Shown: positions 9,114-17,661 of the stretch, one piece after another
Position numbering within the stretch: position 1 is the stretch's first letter
Layout: every line of letters begins with the position of its first letter
Source of the DNA: Novosphingobium album (ex Liu et al. 2023)
GTDB taxonomy: Bacteria > Pseudomonadota > Alphaproteobacteria > Sphingomonadales > Sphingomonadaceae
DNA length: 64,000 bases
NCBI RefSeq assembly: GCF_029076845.1
Contig: NZ_JARESE010000062.1
Coordinates: 124,001 to 188,000, forward strand
Reading direction: 5' to 3'
Made by a program: the position numbers and the translations under genes
Notes under the pieces: generated by a model
Databases searched by the model: none
What the model was told of the DNA's origin: nothing
The model's input: only the letters and a program-made list of their open reading frames with translations

Positions 9114-9758
9114 TCAGAACATGCTTTCGGGAATGATGATCACGTCGCCTGGGCTCAGCATGACGTTGGCCTTGCTCTCGCCCTTCTTGAGCAGGTCGCC
9201 GAGCCGCAGGGCGAATTCGCGCTGCTTGCCGGTTTCCTTGTCGAAGCGGATCAGCCGCGCCTTGTTGCCCGCCGCGTATTCGGACAGCCCGCCCACCGCG
9301 ATCATCGCGTCGAGCAGCGTCATGTTGGCGCGATAGGGGATCGAGGCGGGCTTCTCGGTTGCGCCGACCACGCGGACCTGCTGGCTGAAAGTGCCGGCGA
9401 ACTTGTTGACGATGACCGAGACCAGCGGCTCCTCGATATATTGCGAAAGCTGCAGGCGGATATCCTCGGCCAGCATCGAGGGCGTCTTGCCGACGGCCGG
9501 CATGTCGGTGATCAGCGGCGTGGTGATGCGCCCGTCGGGGCGGACCTGCACGTTCGCGCCCAGCTCGGGATTGCGCCAGACGAACACGGTCAGCTCGTCG
9601 AGCGGGCCGATGACGTATTCCTCGCCCGGCCCTTCCTGCATCGCGACGAACGAGGCGGGGGGCAGCTGCGGCCCATTCGCGCCGCCGGCGCAGCCGGTCA
9701 GGGCGAGGCTGGCGAGCGCGCTTCCGGCCATCAGCCGAGTCAGGCGGTCATGGGGCAT
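9114..9758 (-). CDS. XrtA-associated polysaccharide export lipoprotein (Wza-like)
   Basis: A 214-residue outer-membrane export protein (TIGR03027-like). The N-terminus is a lipoprotein signal with the lipobox LTGC and lipidated Cys at residue 23. A Poly_export domain follows (YVIGPLDELTVFVWRNPEL) and then SLBB-type repeats (VRVVGATEKPASIPYRANMTLLDAMIAVGG). It should form the periplasmic part or the channel for the polymer with the chain-length protein encoded next. The size is typical for the XrtA form, which is much shorter than E. coli Wza. It is the first gene after the 176-bp spacer and so may have its own promoter. Confidence 0.9.
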   Translation of the reverse strand: MPHDRLTRLMAGSALASLALTGCAGGANGPQLPPASFVAMQEGPGEEYVIGPLDELTVFVWRNPELGANVQVRPDGRITTPLITDMPAVGKTPSMLAEDIRLQLSQYIEEPLVSVIVNKFAGTFSQQVRVVGATEKPASIPYRANMTLLDAMIAVGGLSEYAAGNKARLIRFDKETGKQREFALRLGDLLKKGESKANVMLSPGDVIIIPESMF

Positions 9759-9934
9759 CGACGCTTCCTCATTTGCGCCATGCCGGGTCCGGGATCGCGA
9801 GTTCCGGCGGACGGCATGGCAATAATCCAGCCTCCGCTATCGGTAAAAAGGGTGAATATTGCGTTAGTCTTGACGGGCCAGATTCGCCCCGGTCCCATTA
9901 CGGGACGCGCAAGTGCCGAAAACCTTACGCTATT
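9759..9934 (-). promoter_or_regulatory. Spacer likely holding the promoter of the export/assembly operon
   Basis: This 176-bp gap separates the decarboxylase stop from the export lipoprotein start, both read leftward. It contains the only AT-rich patch nearby (about 9835-9870, with GTAAAAAGGGTGAATATTG on the plus strand) in an otherwise GC-rich region. No clear sigma-70 or sigma-54 core promoter could be picked out with confidence, and no reading frame in it looks coding. Confidence 0.3.
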
Positions 9935-11161
9935 TCAGACGAGCATCTCGCGCGCCGGGCCTTGTCCGAGGAAGGCGGCCGGGCTGGCGGTCGCGCCATA
10001 GGCGCCGGCGCAGAACACCGCGACCAGATCGCCCACCTCGGCATGCGGAAACCCGCCCTTTTCCGCCAGTTTATCGAGCGGCGTACACAGGCAGCCGACG
10101 ATCGAGGCCTCTTCCTCCACCCCCGCGCCAAAGCGCGTGGCGATGGCCACCGGATAGTTGCGGCGCACCACCGTGCCGAAGTTGCCGGAGGCGGCAAGCT
10201 GGTGATGCAGCCCGCCATCGGTGACGAGAAAAACCTCGCCATGGCTGAGCTTGCGATCGACGATCCGCGCCAGATAGACCCCCGCCTCGCCCACCAAATA
10301 GCGGCCCAGCTCGATGCAGAAGGCGGTATCGCGCAGCACGTCGGGCAGCCGCGCGAACTGCTCGGCCAGCCGCTCACCGACCAGCGCCGCGTCCACCGGC
10401 GTCTCGTTGGGGAAATAGGGAATGCCAAGGCCGCCGCCCAGATTGCAATGCGGCACCGGCGCGTCGCTTTCCCGCGCCAGCCGCGCCGCCAGCGCGATGG
10501 TCTGCGCCTGCGTCTCCGCGATCGCCTCGGCATCGAGCGCCTGGCTGCCGGCGAAGATGTGGAAGCCGCGCCATTCGGCGCCACTGGCGATCACCTGGCG
10601 CACCAGCGCGGGCACGCGTTCGGCATCCACGCCGAACGGCTTGGCGCCGCCGCCCATCTTCATGCCCGATCCCTTGAGATCGAAATCGGGGTTCACCCGG
10701 ATGGCCAGGCGCGGCACCTTGCCCAGCCGCCCGGCAATGGCGATGGCGCGCGCGGCCTCGCCTTCGGATTCGAGATTGAGCGTGACACCGCAGTCAATCG
10801 CCGCTTCCAGTTCCGCGTCGCGCTTGCCCGGCCCGGCAAAGCTGACCAGCCCCGGCGCGATGCCCGCCGCGCCAACCATGGCCAGTTCGCCGCCAGAGGC
10901 GATGTCGAAGCCATCGACCAGCCCGGCGAAGAGTTCGAGCACCGGGCGGAACGGATTGGCCTTGACCGCATAGTGCAGCGCCAGCCGCTCCGGCATCGCC
11001 GCGCGCAGAGCGGCCACGCGGCGGCGGATCAGATCGGCCGAATAGACGAACAGCGGCGTGCCGCCGGCCTCTTCCACCCATGCGGTCACCGGCTTGCCGG
11101 CCACGGCGAGCACGCCGTCGATCGCGTCCCAGCCGGCCGGGATCGGGCCCAGCGGCTTCAT
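9935..11161 (-). CDS. PLP-dependent decarboxylase, XrtA-associated (TIGR03099-like)
   Basis: A 408-residue fold-type III decarboxylase related to diaminopimelate and ornithine decarboxylases. The PLP-binding lysine is K67 in LALHYAVKANPF. The glycine-rich phosphate loop and the C-terminal region (CTPLDKLAEKGGFP, then GDLVAVFCAGAYGATASP) match the family. It pairs with the acyl-CoA ligase by a 4-bp overlap (ATG at 11161), and this pair accompanies XrtA loci in many species. It probably makes an amine or amino-acid-derived building block for a small molecule linked to the exopolysaccharide. The exact substrate is not evident. A longer open frame upstream only shadows the ligase gene. Confidence 0.85.
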   Translation of the reverse strand: MKPLGPIPAGWDAIDGVLAVAGKPVTAWVEEAGGTPLFVYSADLIRRRVAALRAAMPERLALHYAVKANPFRPVLELFAGLVDGFDIASGGELAMVGAAGIAPGLVSFAGPGKRDAELEAAIDCGVTLNLESEGEAARAIAIAGRLGKVPRLAIRVNPDFDLKGSGMKMGGGAKPFGVDAERVPALVRQVIASGAEWRGFHIFAGSQALDAEAIAETQAQTIALAARLARESDAPVPHCNLGGGLGIPYFPNETPVDAALVGERLAEQFARLPDVLRDTAFCIELGRYLVGEAGVYLARIVDRKLSHGEVFLVTDGGLHHQLAASGNFGTVVRRNYPVAIATRFGAGVEEEASIVGCLCTPLDKLAEKGGFPHAEVGDLVAVFCAGAYGATASPAAFLGQGPAREMLV

Positions 11162-12684
11162 CGCGCCAGTTCCGCCTGCAGCAGCGCGCGGTCGATCTTG
11201 CCATTGGGGCTGATGGGCATGGCCTCGCGCCAGTGGATGACCTTGGGCTGCATGAAATTCGGCAAATCCCGCATAAGCTTGCGGGGCAATTCTTCCCTGG
11301 CGTCTGACATATCTGGCGCGGCCCGCGCGATCAGGTGCACTGCTTGCCCCAGCCGCTCGTCCGGCATGCCGAGCGCCACGGCTTCGGCCACAAGGCCAGT
11401 CGCCAGGGCCGCTTCCTCGATCTCCTGCGGGCTGATCCGGTTGCCCGCGCTCTTGATCATGGCATCGCGCCGCCCGACGAAATAGAGCAGCCCGTCCGCC
11501 TCGCGCCGGACCCGGTCGCCCGACCACACCGCCATGCCGCCATAGCGCGACGCGGCCGGCGCCGGCCGGAAGCGTTCGGCGGTGCGTTCCGGGTCTTGCC
11601 AGTAACCTTGCGCCACCAGCGGGCCGCAATGCACCAGCTCACCCTCCTGCCCGTCCGCAGCTACCTCTCCCAAATCATTGATAACCAATATCTCCGCGTG
11701 CGGGATCGCCTTGCCCATCGAGGTCGGGTGGGTATCGATCAGCGCCGGATCGAGGAAGGTGGAGCGGAACGCTTCGGTCAGCCCGTACATGGCGAACAGC
11801 CGCGCCTGCGGGAAACGCCCGCGCAGCCGGCGCACGAGGCCGGGCGTCAGCGCGCCGCCGCTGTTGGTCAGCCGGCGCAGCTTTGCGGCGGTCGCTTCGG
11901 GCCAGTCCAGCTCGGCGATCTGCACCCAGAGCGGCGGCACGGCGGCCAGCGTGGTGACGTCGTGCCGTTCCACAGCCTTCATCACGTCGCGCGGCATCAG
12001 GTAATCGAGCGGGATCACGCTGCCGCCGGCATACCAGGTGGAAAACAGCTGGTTCTGCCCGTAATCGAACGACAGCGGCAGGACCGAGAGCGTGCGGTCA
12101 TCGCGGCCGAGATCGAGATAATCGGCAACGCTTTCGGCCCCCAGCCACATGTTGGCATGGCTGAGCATCACGCCTTTGGGCCGCCCGGTCGAACCGCTGG
12201 TGTAAAGGATCGCCGCAAGCGCGTCAGGGTCGGCCGAGGATGGCGGCAAGTCGCGCGCCAGCGCCGCCGCGGCCTCCAGCGCATCGCCCTCGCCCAGCGT
12301 CGTGCAAGCGGGCGGCAGGTCGCCGGGCTCCAGCGTCGCCAGTCGGGCCGGCGTGCCGATCAGCAGGCGCGCGCCGCTATCGGCCAGGATATGGGCGACT
12401 TGCGCGCGCTTGAGCAGCGGATTGACCGGGACGTGCACCAGCCCGGCGCGCGCGGCGGCCAGCGGGGCCAGGCAAGTCAGCTCGCCCTTGGCCGCCCAGG
12501 TCGCCACCCGCGCGCACGGCTCGGGCACTTGCGCGGCCAGCCAGCCGGCGAGGCGGGAGACACGCGATCTTAAAACCTTGTAGTTAATCGGACCCTCGCG
12601 CAGCACGAGCGCGGGGGCATCGTCCTCGCCGCGCAAGGCGACATGGTCGATCGGCCGGGTCGGATTGTCGGACGTGCCGTGCAT
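11158..12684 (-). CDS. Acyl-CoA ligase (AMP-forming), XrtA-associated (TIGR03098-like)
   Basis: A 508-residue ANL-superfamily enzyme that activates an acyl group through an adenylate. The P-loop-like motif is ILYTSGSTGRPKGVML, followed by MYGLTEAFRST and, near the C-terminus, the hinge and lysine region (SPNGKIDRAL). The likely acceptor is the small acyl carrier protein encoded at 13803. The start chosen is the ATG at 12684 (MHGTSDNP); a TTG at 12717 would add 11 residues. Only 38 bp separate it from the divergent gene at 12723, so promoters of the two operons must overlap the coding ends. Confidence 0.85.
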   Translation of the reverse strand: MHGTSDNPTRPIDHVALRGEDDAPALVLREGPINYKVLRSRVSRLAGWLAAQVPEPCARVATWAAKGELTCLAPLAAARAGLVHVPVNPLLKRAQVAHILADSGARLLIGTPARLATLEPGDLPPACTTLGEGDALEAAAALARDLPPSSADPDALAAILYTSGSTGRPKGVMLSHANMWLGAESVADYLDLGRDDRTLSVLPLSFDYGQNQLFSTWYAGGSVIPLDYLMPRDVMKAVERHDVTTLAAVPPLWVQIAELDWPEATAAKLRRLTNSGGALTPGLVRRLRGRFPQARLFAMYGLTEAFRSTFLDPALIDTHPTSMGKAIPHAEILVINDLGEVAADGQEGELVHCGPLVAQGYWQDPERTAERFRPAPAASRYGGMAVWSGDRVRREADGLLYFVGRRDAMIKSAGNRISPQEIEEAALATGLVAEAVALGMPDERLGQAVHLIARAAPDMSDAREELPRKLMRDLPNFMQPKVIHWREAMPISPNGKIDRALLQAELAR

Positions 12685-12722
12685 GACGGGAAACAGGCTC
12701 CGGGACGGTAAGGTCAAGACAA

Positions 12723-13748
12723 GTGGTGAAGGTCGAGTATCACGCCGATCTTAAGGAAGTGCAATCGGATGCGGGGCTGGCCGCCCTGCTCTCGTCCGAT
12801 GCGCAGGCCGCGCCGTTCGATCGGCTGGCCTGGTGGCAGGGCCTGGCCGAGCACTGCGGACTTGCGCCGATGATAGCGGTGGCACGCGATGGCGCTGACT
12901 ATGCCGTCCTGCCGCTGACCGGCGCGGACGGGCACCTGGGGGCCTTGTCCAACTGGTACAGCTTCCGCTTCCGCCCGGTGGCCTCGCCCGGCGCCGATGC
13001 CGGCGCGCTGCTGGCCGGGATCGCCGCCGATCTGGGCACCCGCGCGCACCGCGTCACGCTGTCGGGCCTGCCCGACGAGGACGGCACCGCCACGCTGGTC
13101 GAAACCGCGTTCCGCAAGGCCGGCTGGCTGGTCGCGCGCGAGGTGTGCGACGCCAATCACATGCTGGATGTCGCCGGCCGCGATTACGCGACCTATCTTG
13201 CCGCCCGCCCCGGCAAGCTGCGCACCACGCTCAAGCGCAAGGCGGGCAAAGTGGCGACCGAAGTGCTCACGCGCTTCGACGCCGATGCCTGGGACGCTTA
13301 CGAGGCGATCTACCGCGAAAGCTGGAAGCCCGAGGAAGGATCGCCCGATTTCCTGCGCGCCTTCGCCCAGGCCGAAGGCGCTGCCGGCCGGCTGCGGCTC
13401 GGCGTGGCGCACGCGAAGGACGAGGAGACGGGCGAGGCGATCGCGGCGCAGATGTGGACGGTGGAAGGCGGCACCGCCTTCATCCACAAGCTGGCCCATC
13501 GCGAATCCGCCAGGCCGCTTTCGCCCGGATCGGTGCTGAGCGCGGCGCTGTTCCGCCATGTGATCGACGGCGACAAGGTTTCGCTGGTCGATTTCGGCAC
13601 GGGCGACGATCCCTACAAGCGCGACTGGATGGAAGCTGTCCGCCCGCGCTACCGGCTGGACATGTTTCGCCCGCTTTCACCACGGAACTGGCTGATTTTC
13701 GCGAAAATTGGCCTGCGACGCCTTGCCGCCACCGCCAAGCGCGGCTAG
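12723..13748 (+). CDS. GNAT/CelD-like acyltransferase domain protein
   Basis: A 341-residue protein resembling the BioF2-like/CelD acetyltransferase family (PF13480 type). The conserved core runs from about residue 150: ARPGKLRTTLKRKAGK, then YRESWKPEEGSPDFLR and, near the end, VSLVDFGTGDDPYKRDWM, the usual family motif. It heads the rightward arm of the exopolysaccharide locus and sits before the acyl carrier protein, so it could transfer an acyl group from that carrier to a sugar or amine. The start is GTG at 12723, with a second GTG directly after it; no strong Shine-Dalgarno sequence decides between them. Confidence 0.72.
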   Translation: MVKVEYHADLKEVQSDAGLAALLSSDAQAAPFDRLAWWQGLAEHCGLAPMIAVARDGADYAVLPLTGADGHLGALSNWYSFRFRPVASPGADAGALLAGIAADLGTRAHRVTLSGLPDEDGTATLVETAFRKAGWLVAREVCDANHMLDVAGRDYATYLAARPGKLRTTLKRKAGKVATEVLTRFDADAWDAYEAIYRESWKPEEGSPDFLRAFAQAEGAAGRLRLGVAHAKDEETGEAIAAQMWTVEGGTAFIHKLAHRESARPLSPGSVLSAALFRHVIDGDKVSLVDFGTGDDPYKRDWMEAVRPRYRLDMFRPLSPRNWLIFAKIGLRRLAATAKRG

Positions 13749-13802
13749 AGCGCGGGCCTTTACCGGGGACTGTGCTTTGCTGAGGGGCCTTGCCTGACGA
13801 TC

Positions 13803-14066
13803 ATGTCTGACGATACCGATGTGCTCCTGCGCCGCATCCTGACCGACGTGCTCGGCCTGAAGACGGGCCAGGCGGAAGCCTTTTCCGCCGACACCGGGCT
13901 GTTCGGCCACTTGCCCGAACTCGATTCGATGGCCGTCGCCGGGCTGTTGACCGAGTTGGAGGATCGCCTCGATATCGTGATCGAGGATGACGAGATCGAC
14001 GGCGAGATGCTGGAAACCTACGGATCGCTGCTCGCCTTTGCCGAGGCCAAGCGCGCGGAATCGTGA
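13803..14066 (+). CDS. Acyl carrier protein, XrtA locus
   Basis: An 87-residue acidic protein with the acyl carrier fold. The phosphopantetheine attachment serine is S42 in ELDSMAV, preceded by a Gly-Leu-Phe helix region as in standalone carriers. It probably holds the acyl group activated by the ligase at 11158 while neighbouring enzymes act on it. It overlaps the following hydrolase gene by 4 bp (GTGA). A carrier protein between the GNAT-like gene and the two hydrolases is a recurrent arrangement in XrtA loci of sphingomonads, as I recall; the product is not known. Confidence 0.88.
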   Translation: MSDDTDVLLRRILTDVLGLKTGQAEAFSADTGLFGHLPELDSMAVAGLLTELEDRLDIVIEDDEIDGEMLETYGSLLAFAEAKRAES

Positions 14067-14743
14067 TTGCGCTGACCTGGCCTTGCCCGCTGGCGGGCGG
14101 TGGTGTCGCCCGGGAATACGCGCTTGCCTTTGACCGGACGCGGGAGCGCCGGCTGCTGATCGTGCCGGCCCTGTTCGACGAGGCAAACCGCCTGCGCCGG
14201 CTGACGGTCGAAACGATGCGCCGGCTCGACGCGGCCGGGATCGACAGCGTCCTGCCCGATCTGCCCGGCTGCAACGAAAGCCTGCAAGCGCTGCGCATCC
14301 AGGAACCGCAGGACTGGAGCGACGCCATGGCCGCCGCGGCGGCCCATTTCGGCGCCACGCATGTCCTGGGCATTCGTGGCGGCTGCCTGTTCACGCCGAC
14401 CAGGCTGCCGGCCTGGCATTATGCGCCGGCCAAGGGCGCCAGCCTGCTGCGCCAGATGCTGCGCGCGCGCATCCTGGCCTCGCGCGAGGCGGGGCGGGAA
14501 GAGACGCGCGAGGGCCTGATGGAGCTGGCGCTGCGCGAAGGCATCGAGCTGACCGGCCACCGCCTGGGCGCCGAATTCGTCCGCCAGTTCGAACAGCTCG
14601 TGCCCGGGACCGACCCGCGCATCGGCCAGATCGCGCAGGAAGCGATCGGCGGCAGCGGCCTGTGGCTGCGTGCCGAGCCGGGCGAAAGCCCCACGCAGGC
14701 CGACGCGCTGGCCGCGATCCTGGCGCTGGAAACCACGGCGTGA
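14063..14743 (+). CDS. XrtA-associated hydrolase 2 (TIGR03101-like, alpha/beta fold)
   Basis: A 226-residue alpha/beta-hydrolase-like protein. The nucleophile elbow reads LGIRGG rather than GxSxG, so the usual serine is absent; it may be a degenerate or non-hydrolytic member, as seen in this XrtA-associated group. The start GTG at 14063 overlaps the carrier protein stop, and its own stop overlaps the next GTG start. Tight coupling with the carrier protein and hydrolase 1 suggests a shared complex or pathway step, for example release or transfer of the carrier-bound acyl group. Confidence 0.78.
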   Translation: MIALTWPCPLAGGGVAREYALAFDRTRERRLLIVPALFDEANRLRRLTVETMRRLDAAGIDSVLPDLPGCNESLQALRIQEPQDWSDAMAAAAAHFGATHVLGIRGGCLFTPTRLPAWHYAPAKGASLLRQMLRARILASREAGREETREGLMELALREGIELTGHRLGAEFVRQFEQLVPGTDPRIGQIAQEAIGGSGLWLRAEPGESPTQADALAAILALETTA

Positions 14744-15513
14744 GCCGGCGGCACCTGCTGTTCGCCTGCGACGGCGCGCGCCTGGTCGGCACGCTGGACG
14801 AAGGCGGTGAGACCACCGGCCTGCTGCTGGTCACGGGCGGCAACGAACTGCGCGCGGGCGCATGGAGCGGGCAGGCCCAGTTCGCGGCGCAGATCGCGGC
14901 GCAGGGCTTTCCCGTCTTCCGCTTCGACCGGCGCGGCGTGGGCGACAGCGAAGGCGGCAATGGCGAATTCCGTTCGAGCGCGCCCGACATCGCGGCAGCG
15001 CTGGCCACCTTTCGCGAAACCTGCCCAAAGCTGGCCCGCGTGATCGGACTGGGCAATTGCGACGCGGCCAGCGCGCTGATGCTGGCGCACGGCGCGGGGC
15101 TGGACGGCCTGGTGCTGTCCAACCCCTGGACGATCGAAGGCGGTGGAGACGAGGCGCCGCCAGAGGCGGTGCGCGATCACTATCGCCGGCGGCTGGCCGA
15201 TCCCGCCGCGATCAGGCGGTTGCTGACCGGGCAGGTCTCGCTCGGCAAGCTGGCCGCAAGCCTGATCGGCGCGCTGCGTCCCGCCGCTCCGCCCAGTTCG
15301 CTGGCACAGGACATGGCGGCGGGAATCGCGGCCTTTCCCGGCCCGATCCGCTTCCTGATCGCCGGCAACGACCGGACGGGGCGGGCCTTCCGGTCGGCAT
15401 GGGAGCGCGGCGATCCGCGTATCCGGGTGTGTGAAGGCGCCTCGCACAGCTTCGTCGAGGCCGGCGCGCGCGAATGGCTCCTCGCGCAAGTGCTCGACGC
15501 GCTGCGCGGCTGA
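14740..15513 (+). CDS. XrtA-associated hydrolase 1 (TIGR03100-like, alpha/beta fold)
   Basis: A 257-residue alpha/beta hydrolase. The strand-turn motif FRFDRRGVGDSEG and a nucleophile elbow GLGNCDAAS are visible; a Cys takes the place of the usual Ser, as often in this family. A candidate catalytic His lies in CEGASHSFVE near the C-terminus. The start is the GTG at 14740, overlapping the previous stop by 4 bp. It is the last gene of the rightward XrtA arm and is followed by a strong hairpin shared with the convergent trxB gene. Confidence 0.82.
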   Translation: MSRRHLLFACDGARLVGTLDEGGETTGLLLVTGGNELRAGAWSGQAQFAAQIAAQGFPVFRFDRRGVGDSEGGNGEFRSSAPDIAAALATFRETCPKLARVIGLGNCDAASALMLAHGAGLDGLVLSNPWTIEGGGDEAPPEAVRDHYRRRLADPAAIRRLLTGQVSLGKLAASLIGALRPAAPPSSLAQDMAAGIAAFPGPIRFLIAGNDRTGRAFRSAWERGDPRIRVCEGASHSFVEAGAREWLLAQVLDALRG

Positions 15514-15528
15514 TTTCGGAAGCTCTTT

Positions 15529-15554
15529 CGAAATGCGCGGAAGAGCGCATTTCG
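15529..15554. terminator. Hairpin between convergent hydrolase 1 and trxB
   Basis: Perfect 10-bp stem CGAAATGCGC / GCGCATTTCG with a 6-nt loop, located between two convergent genes. No T-run follows on either side, so it may be a weak or factor-assisted bidirectional terminator. An alternative pairing (GCTCTT with AAGAGC) overlaps the same bases. Confidence 0.55.
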
Positions 15555-15600
15555 TTGCGGCACCGGCCATGCGCCTATCGGCGCATATCCCAACAGCTTC

Positions 15601-16578
15601 TCAGCCCAGCGCCGCCTCGCTCGCCGCCTTCCCGGCGAATTCCTTCGCCGCCAGGTAGCGCTCGGCATCGAGCGCGGCCATGCAGCCGGTGCCGGCGGCG
15701 GTCACGGCCTGGCGATAGACGTGATCCATCACGTCGCCGCACGCGAACACGCCGGGAATCTTCGTCCGGGGCGTGCCCGGCTCGACCAGCAGATAGCCGG
15801 CCGCGTCCATGTCGAGCTTGCCCTTGAACAGCGCGGTCGCAGGCGCATGGCCGATCGCCACGAAAGCGCCGTCGGTGGCGATCTCGCTTTCCGCGCCGGT
15901 CTGCGTGTCGATCAGCGCCAGGCCGCGCAACTCGCCATTCGCGGTGTTCTCCAGAAAGCGCTCGACCCGCTTGTTCCACAGGACCGAGACCTTGGGATGG
16001 GCGAACAGGCGATCCTGCAGGATCTTTTCCGCGCGCAGGCTGTCACGCCGGTGGATCAGGGTGACGTCATCGCTGTGGTTGGTAAGGTAAAGCGCTTCCT
16101 CGACCGCGGTGTTGCCGCCGCCGATCACCACCACTTTCTTGCCGCGATAGAAGAAACCGTCGCACGTGGCGCAGGCCGAAACGCCCTTGCCCGAAAGCTC
16201 CTGCTCGCCCGGCACGCCCAGCCACTGCGCCTGCGCGCCGGTGGCGATGACCAGCGTTTCGCCTTCGTAGATATCGCCGCCATCGCCCACGGCGCGGAAC
16301 ACCGGCCCTGCGAGATCGACCGAGACGATCGTGTCCCACATCATCCGCGTGCCGACATGTTCGGCCTGGGCCTGCATCTCCTGCATCAGCCAGGGGCCCT
16401 GGATCACTTCGCGAAAACCGGGATAGTTCTCGACATCGGTGGTGATGGTCAGCTGGCCGCCGGGCTGAAGCCCCTGCACCACGATCGGGTTCATCCCCGC
16501 GCGCGCGCCATAGATCGCGGCGGAAAGCCCGCCCGGACCCGAACCGATAATGAGCATGCGAGTGGTATGTGTCGCCAT
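15601..16578 (-). CDS. trxB: Thioredoxin-disulfide reductase
   Basis: A 325-residue FAD/NADPH enzyme that reduces thioredoxin in the cytoplasm. The FAD motif GSGPGG is at residues 12-17, the redox-active CATC at 136-139, and the NADPH motif GGGNTAVEEA follows; GVFACGDVMD near the C-terminus binds FAD. Length and motif order are standard. The ATG at 16578 has a good upstream GGAGG at proper spacing; the frame stays open a little further upstream but without a better start. It stands alone between a convergent operon and a divergent hydrolase gene. Confidence 0.96.
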   Translation of the reverse strand: MATHTTRMLIIGSGPGGLSAAIYGARAGMNPIVVQGLQPGGQLTITTDVENYPGFREVIQGPWLMQEMQAQAEHVGTRMMWDTIVSVDLAGPVFRAVGDGGDIYEGETLVIATGAQAQWLGVPGEQELSGKGVSACATCDGFFYRGKKVVVIGGGNTAVEEALYLTNHSDDVTLIHRRDSLRAEKILQDRLFAHPKVSVLWNKRVERFLENTANGELRGLALIDTQTGAESEIATDGAFVAIGHAPATALFKGKLDMDAAGYLLVEPGTPRTKIPGVFACGDVMDHVYRQAVTAAGTGCMAALDAERYLAAKEFAGKAASEAALG

Positions 16579-16751
16579 GTGAACCTCCGGCAGCGCAGAT
16601 AGGGGCAAGGCCACGGGTTTGCCAAGCGCGGCAGGCCGATCGTTTAATTTCATCCCCGCAAAGACGCGCTTGTCAGCGCCCGGCCGATGCCCCGCTGGCC
16701 CTCCGCCCTTGCCCGATTGACCTTGATGCCCTTCGCGCGCAAGTCAGGGCC

Positions 16752-17624
16752 ATGATCAGCCTGCTTGGACCCACATCGAACCGTTTCATCTCGCAGCGGC
16801 TGAAGCTGCACTATGTCGACTGGGGCAATGCCGATGCGCCGCCGCTGATCCTGCAGCACGGCGGGCGCGACCATTGCCGCAGCTGGGACTGGGTGGCCGA
16901 GGAACTGCGGCACGACTGGCACGTCATCGCCCCGGACCTGCGCGGCCACGGCGACAGCGAATGGTCGCCCGAAGGCCATTACGGCATGGATGCCTATGTC
17001 TATGACTTCACCCAGCTGATCCACACGCTGGGTTACGATCAGGTGACGATCATCGCCCATTCGCTGGGCGGCAATATCGCCACGCGCTTCACCGGGCTTT
17101 ACCCGGACAAGGTGCGCAAGCTGGTGAACATCGAGGGGCTGGGGCCGGCGCCCGAAGTGCGCGCGCAGATCGAGGCGCCGGGCCTGGCCCAGCGGATGCG
17201 CCAGTGGATCGAGGACAAGCGCAAGTCCGCCGGCCGCGTGCCGCGCCGCTACGATTCGCTGCGCGCCGCCTATGAGCGGATGAAGGAGGAGAATTCCTTC
17301 CTGACCGACGTACAGGCCCGCCACCTCACCATCCACGGCGCCAGCCGCAACGAGGACGGCACCTGGAGCTGGAAGTTCGACAATTACCTGAACGTCTGGC
17401 CCGTGACCGACATTCCCTATGCCGAGCAGGAAAAGCTGTGGCAGGCGATCACGTGCCCGATGCTGCTGTTCTATGGCGCAGACAGCTTCGCCTCGAACCC
17501 GGAGAAGGACGGGCGCATCGCCAATTTCGCGACCGCGCGGGTGATCGAATATGCCAAGGCCGGGCACTGGCTGCACCATGACCAGTTCGAACGCTTTGTA
17601 GCCGACGTGAAGGCGTTCCTCTAG
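16752..17624 (+). CDS. Alpha/beta hydrolase
   Basis: A 290-residue cytoplasmic alpha/beta hydrolase. HGGRDHCRSWD near residue 36 forms the oxyanion region, the nucleophile is S104 in IAHSLGG, and the catalytic His is likely in AGHWLHHDQF near the end. The acid may be the Asp in FYGADSFAS. The substrate is unknown; similarity to epoxide hydrolases, haloalkane dehalogenases or esterases cannot be separated by eye. The ATG at 16752 gives MISLLGPTSNRF; the long frame upstream has no coding character. It is divergent from trxB. Confidence 0.85.
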   Translation: MISLLGPTSNRFISQRLKLHYVDWGNADAPPLILQHGGRDHCRSWDWVAEELRHDWHVIAPDLRGHGDSEWSPEGHYGMDAYVYDFTQLIHTLGYDQVTIIAHSLGGNIATRFTGLYPDKVRKLVNIEGLGPAPEVRAQIEAPGLAQRMRQWIEDKRKSAGRVPRRYDSLRAAYERMKEENSFLTDVQARHLTIHGASRNEDGTWSWKFDNYLNVWPVTDIPYAEQEKLWQAITCPMLLFYGADSFASNPEKDGRIANFATARVIEYAKAGHWLHHDQFERFVADVKAFL

Positions 17625-17661
17625 GCGCGCTGGCCTCCAGGCGCGCTGGCGCGCCCGGTCC

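Noticed and set aside
6414..10001. Very long plus-strand open frame (about 1195 codons) across the kinase and chain-length genes
   Set aside because: It is antisense to four recognised XrtA genes, is Arg/His/Ala-rich with no domains, and reflects GC-driven absence of stops.
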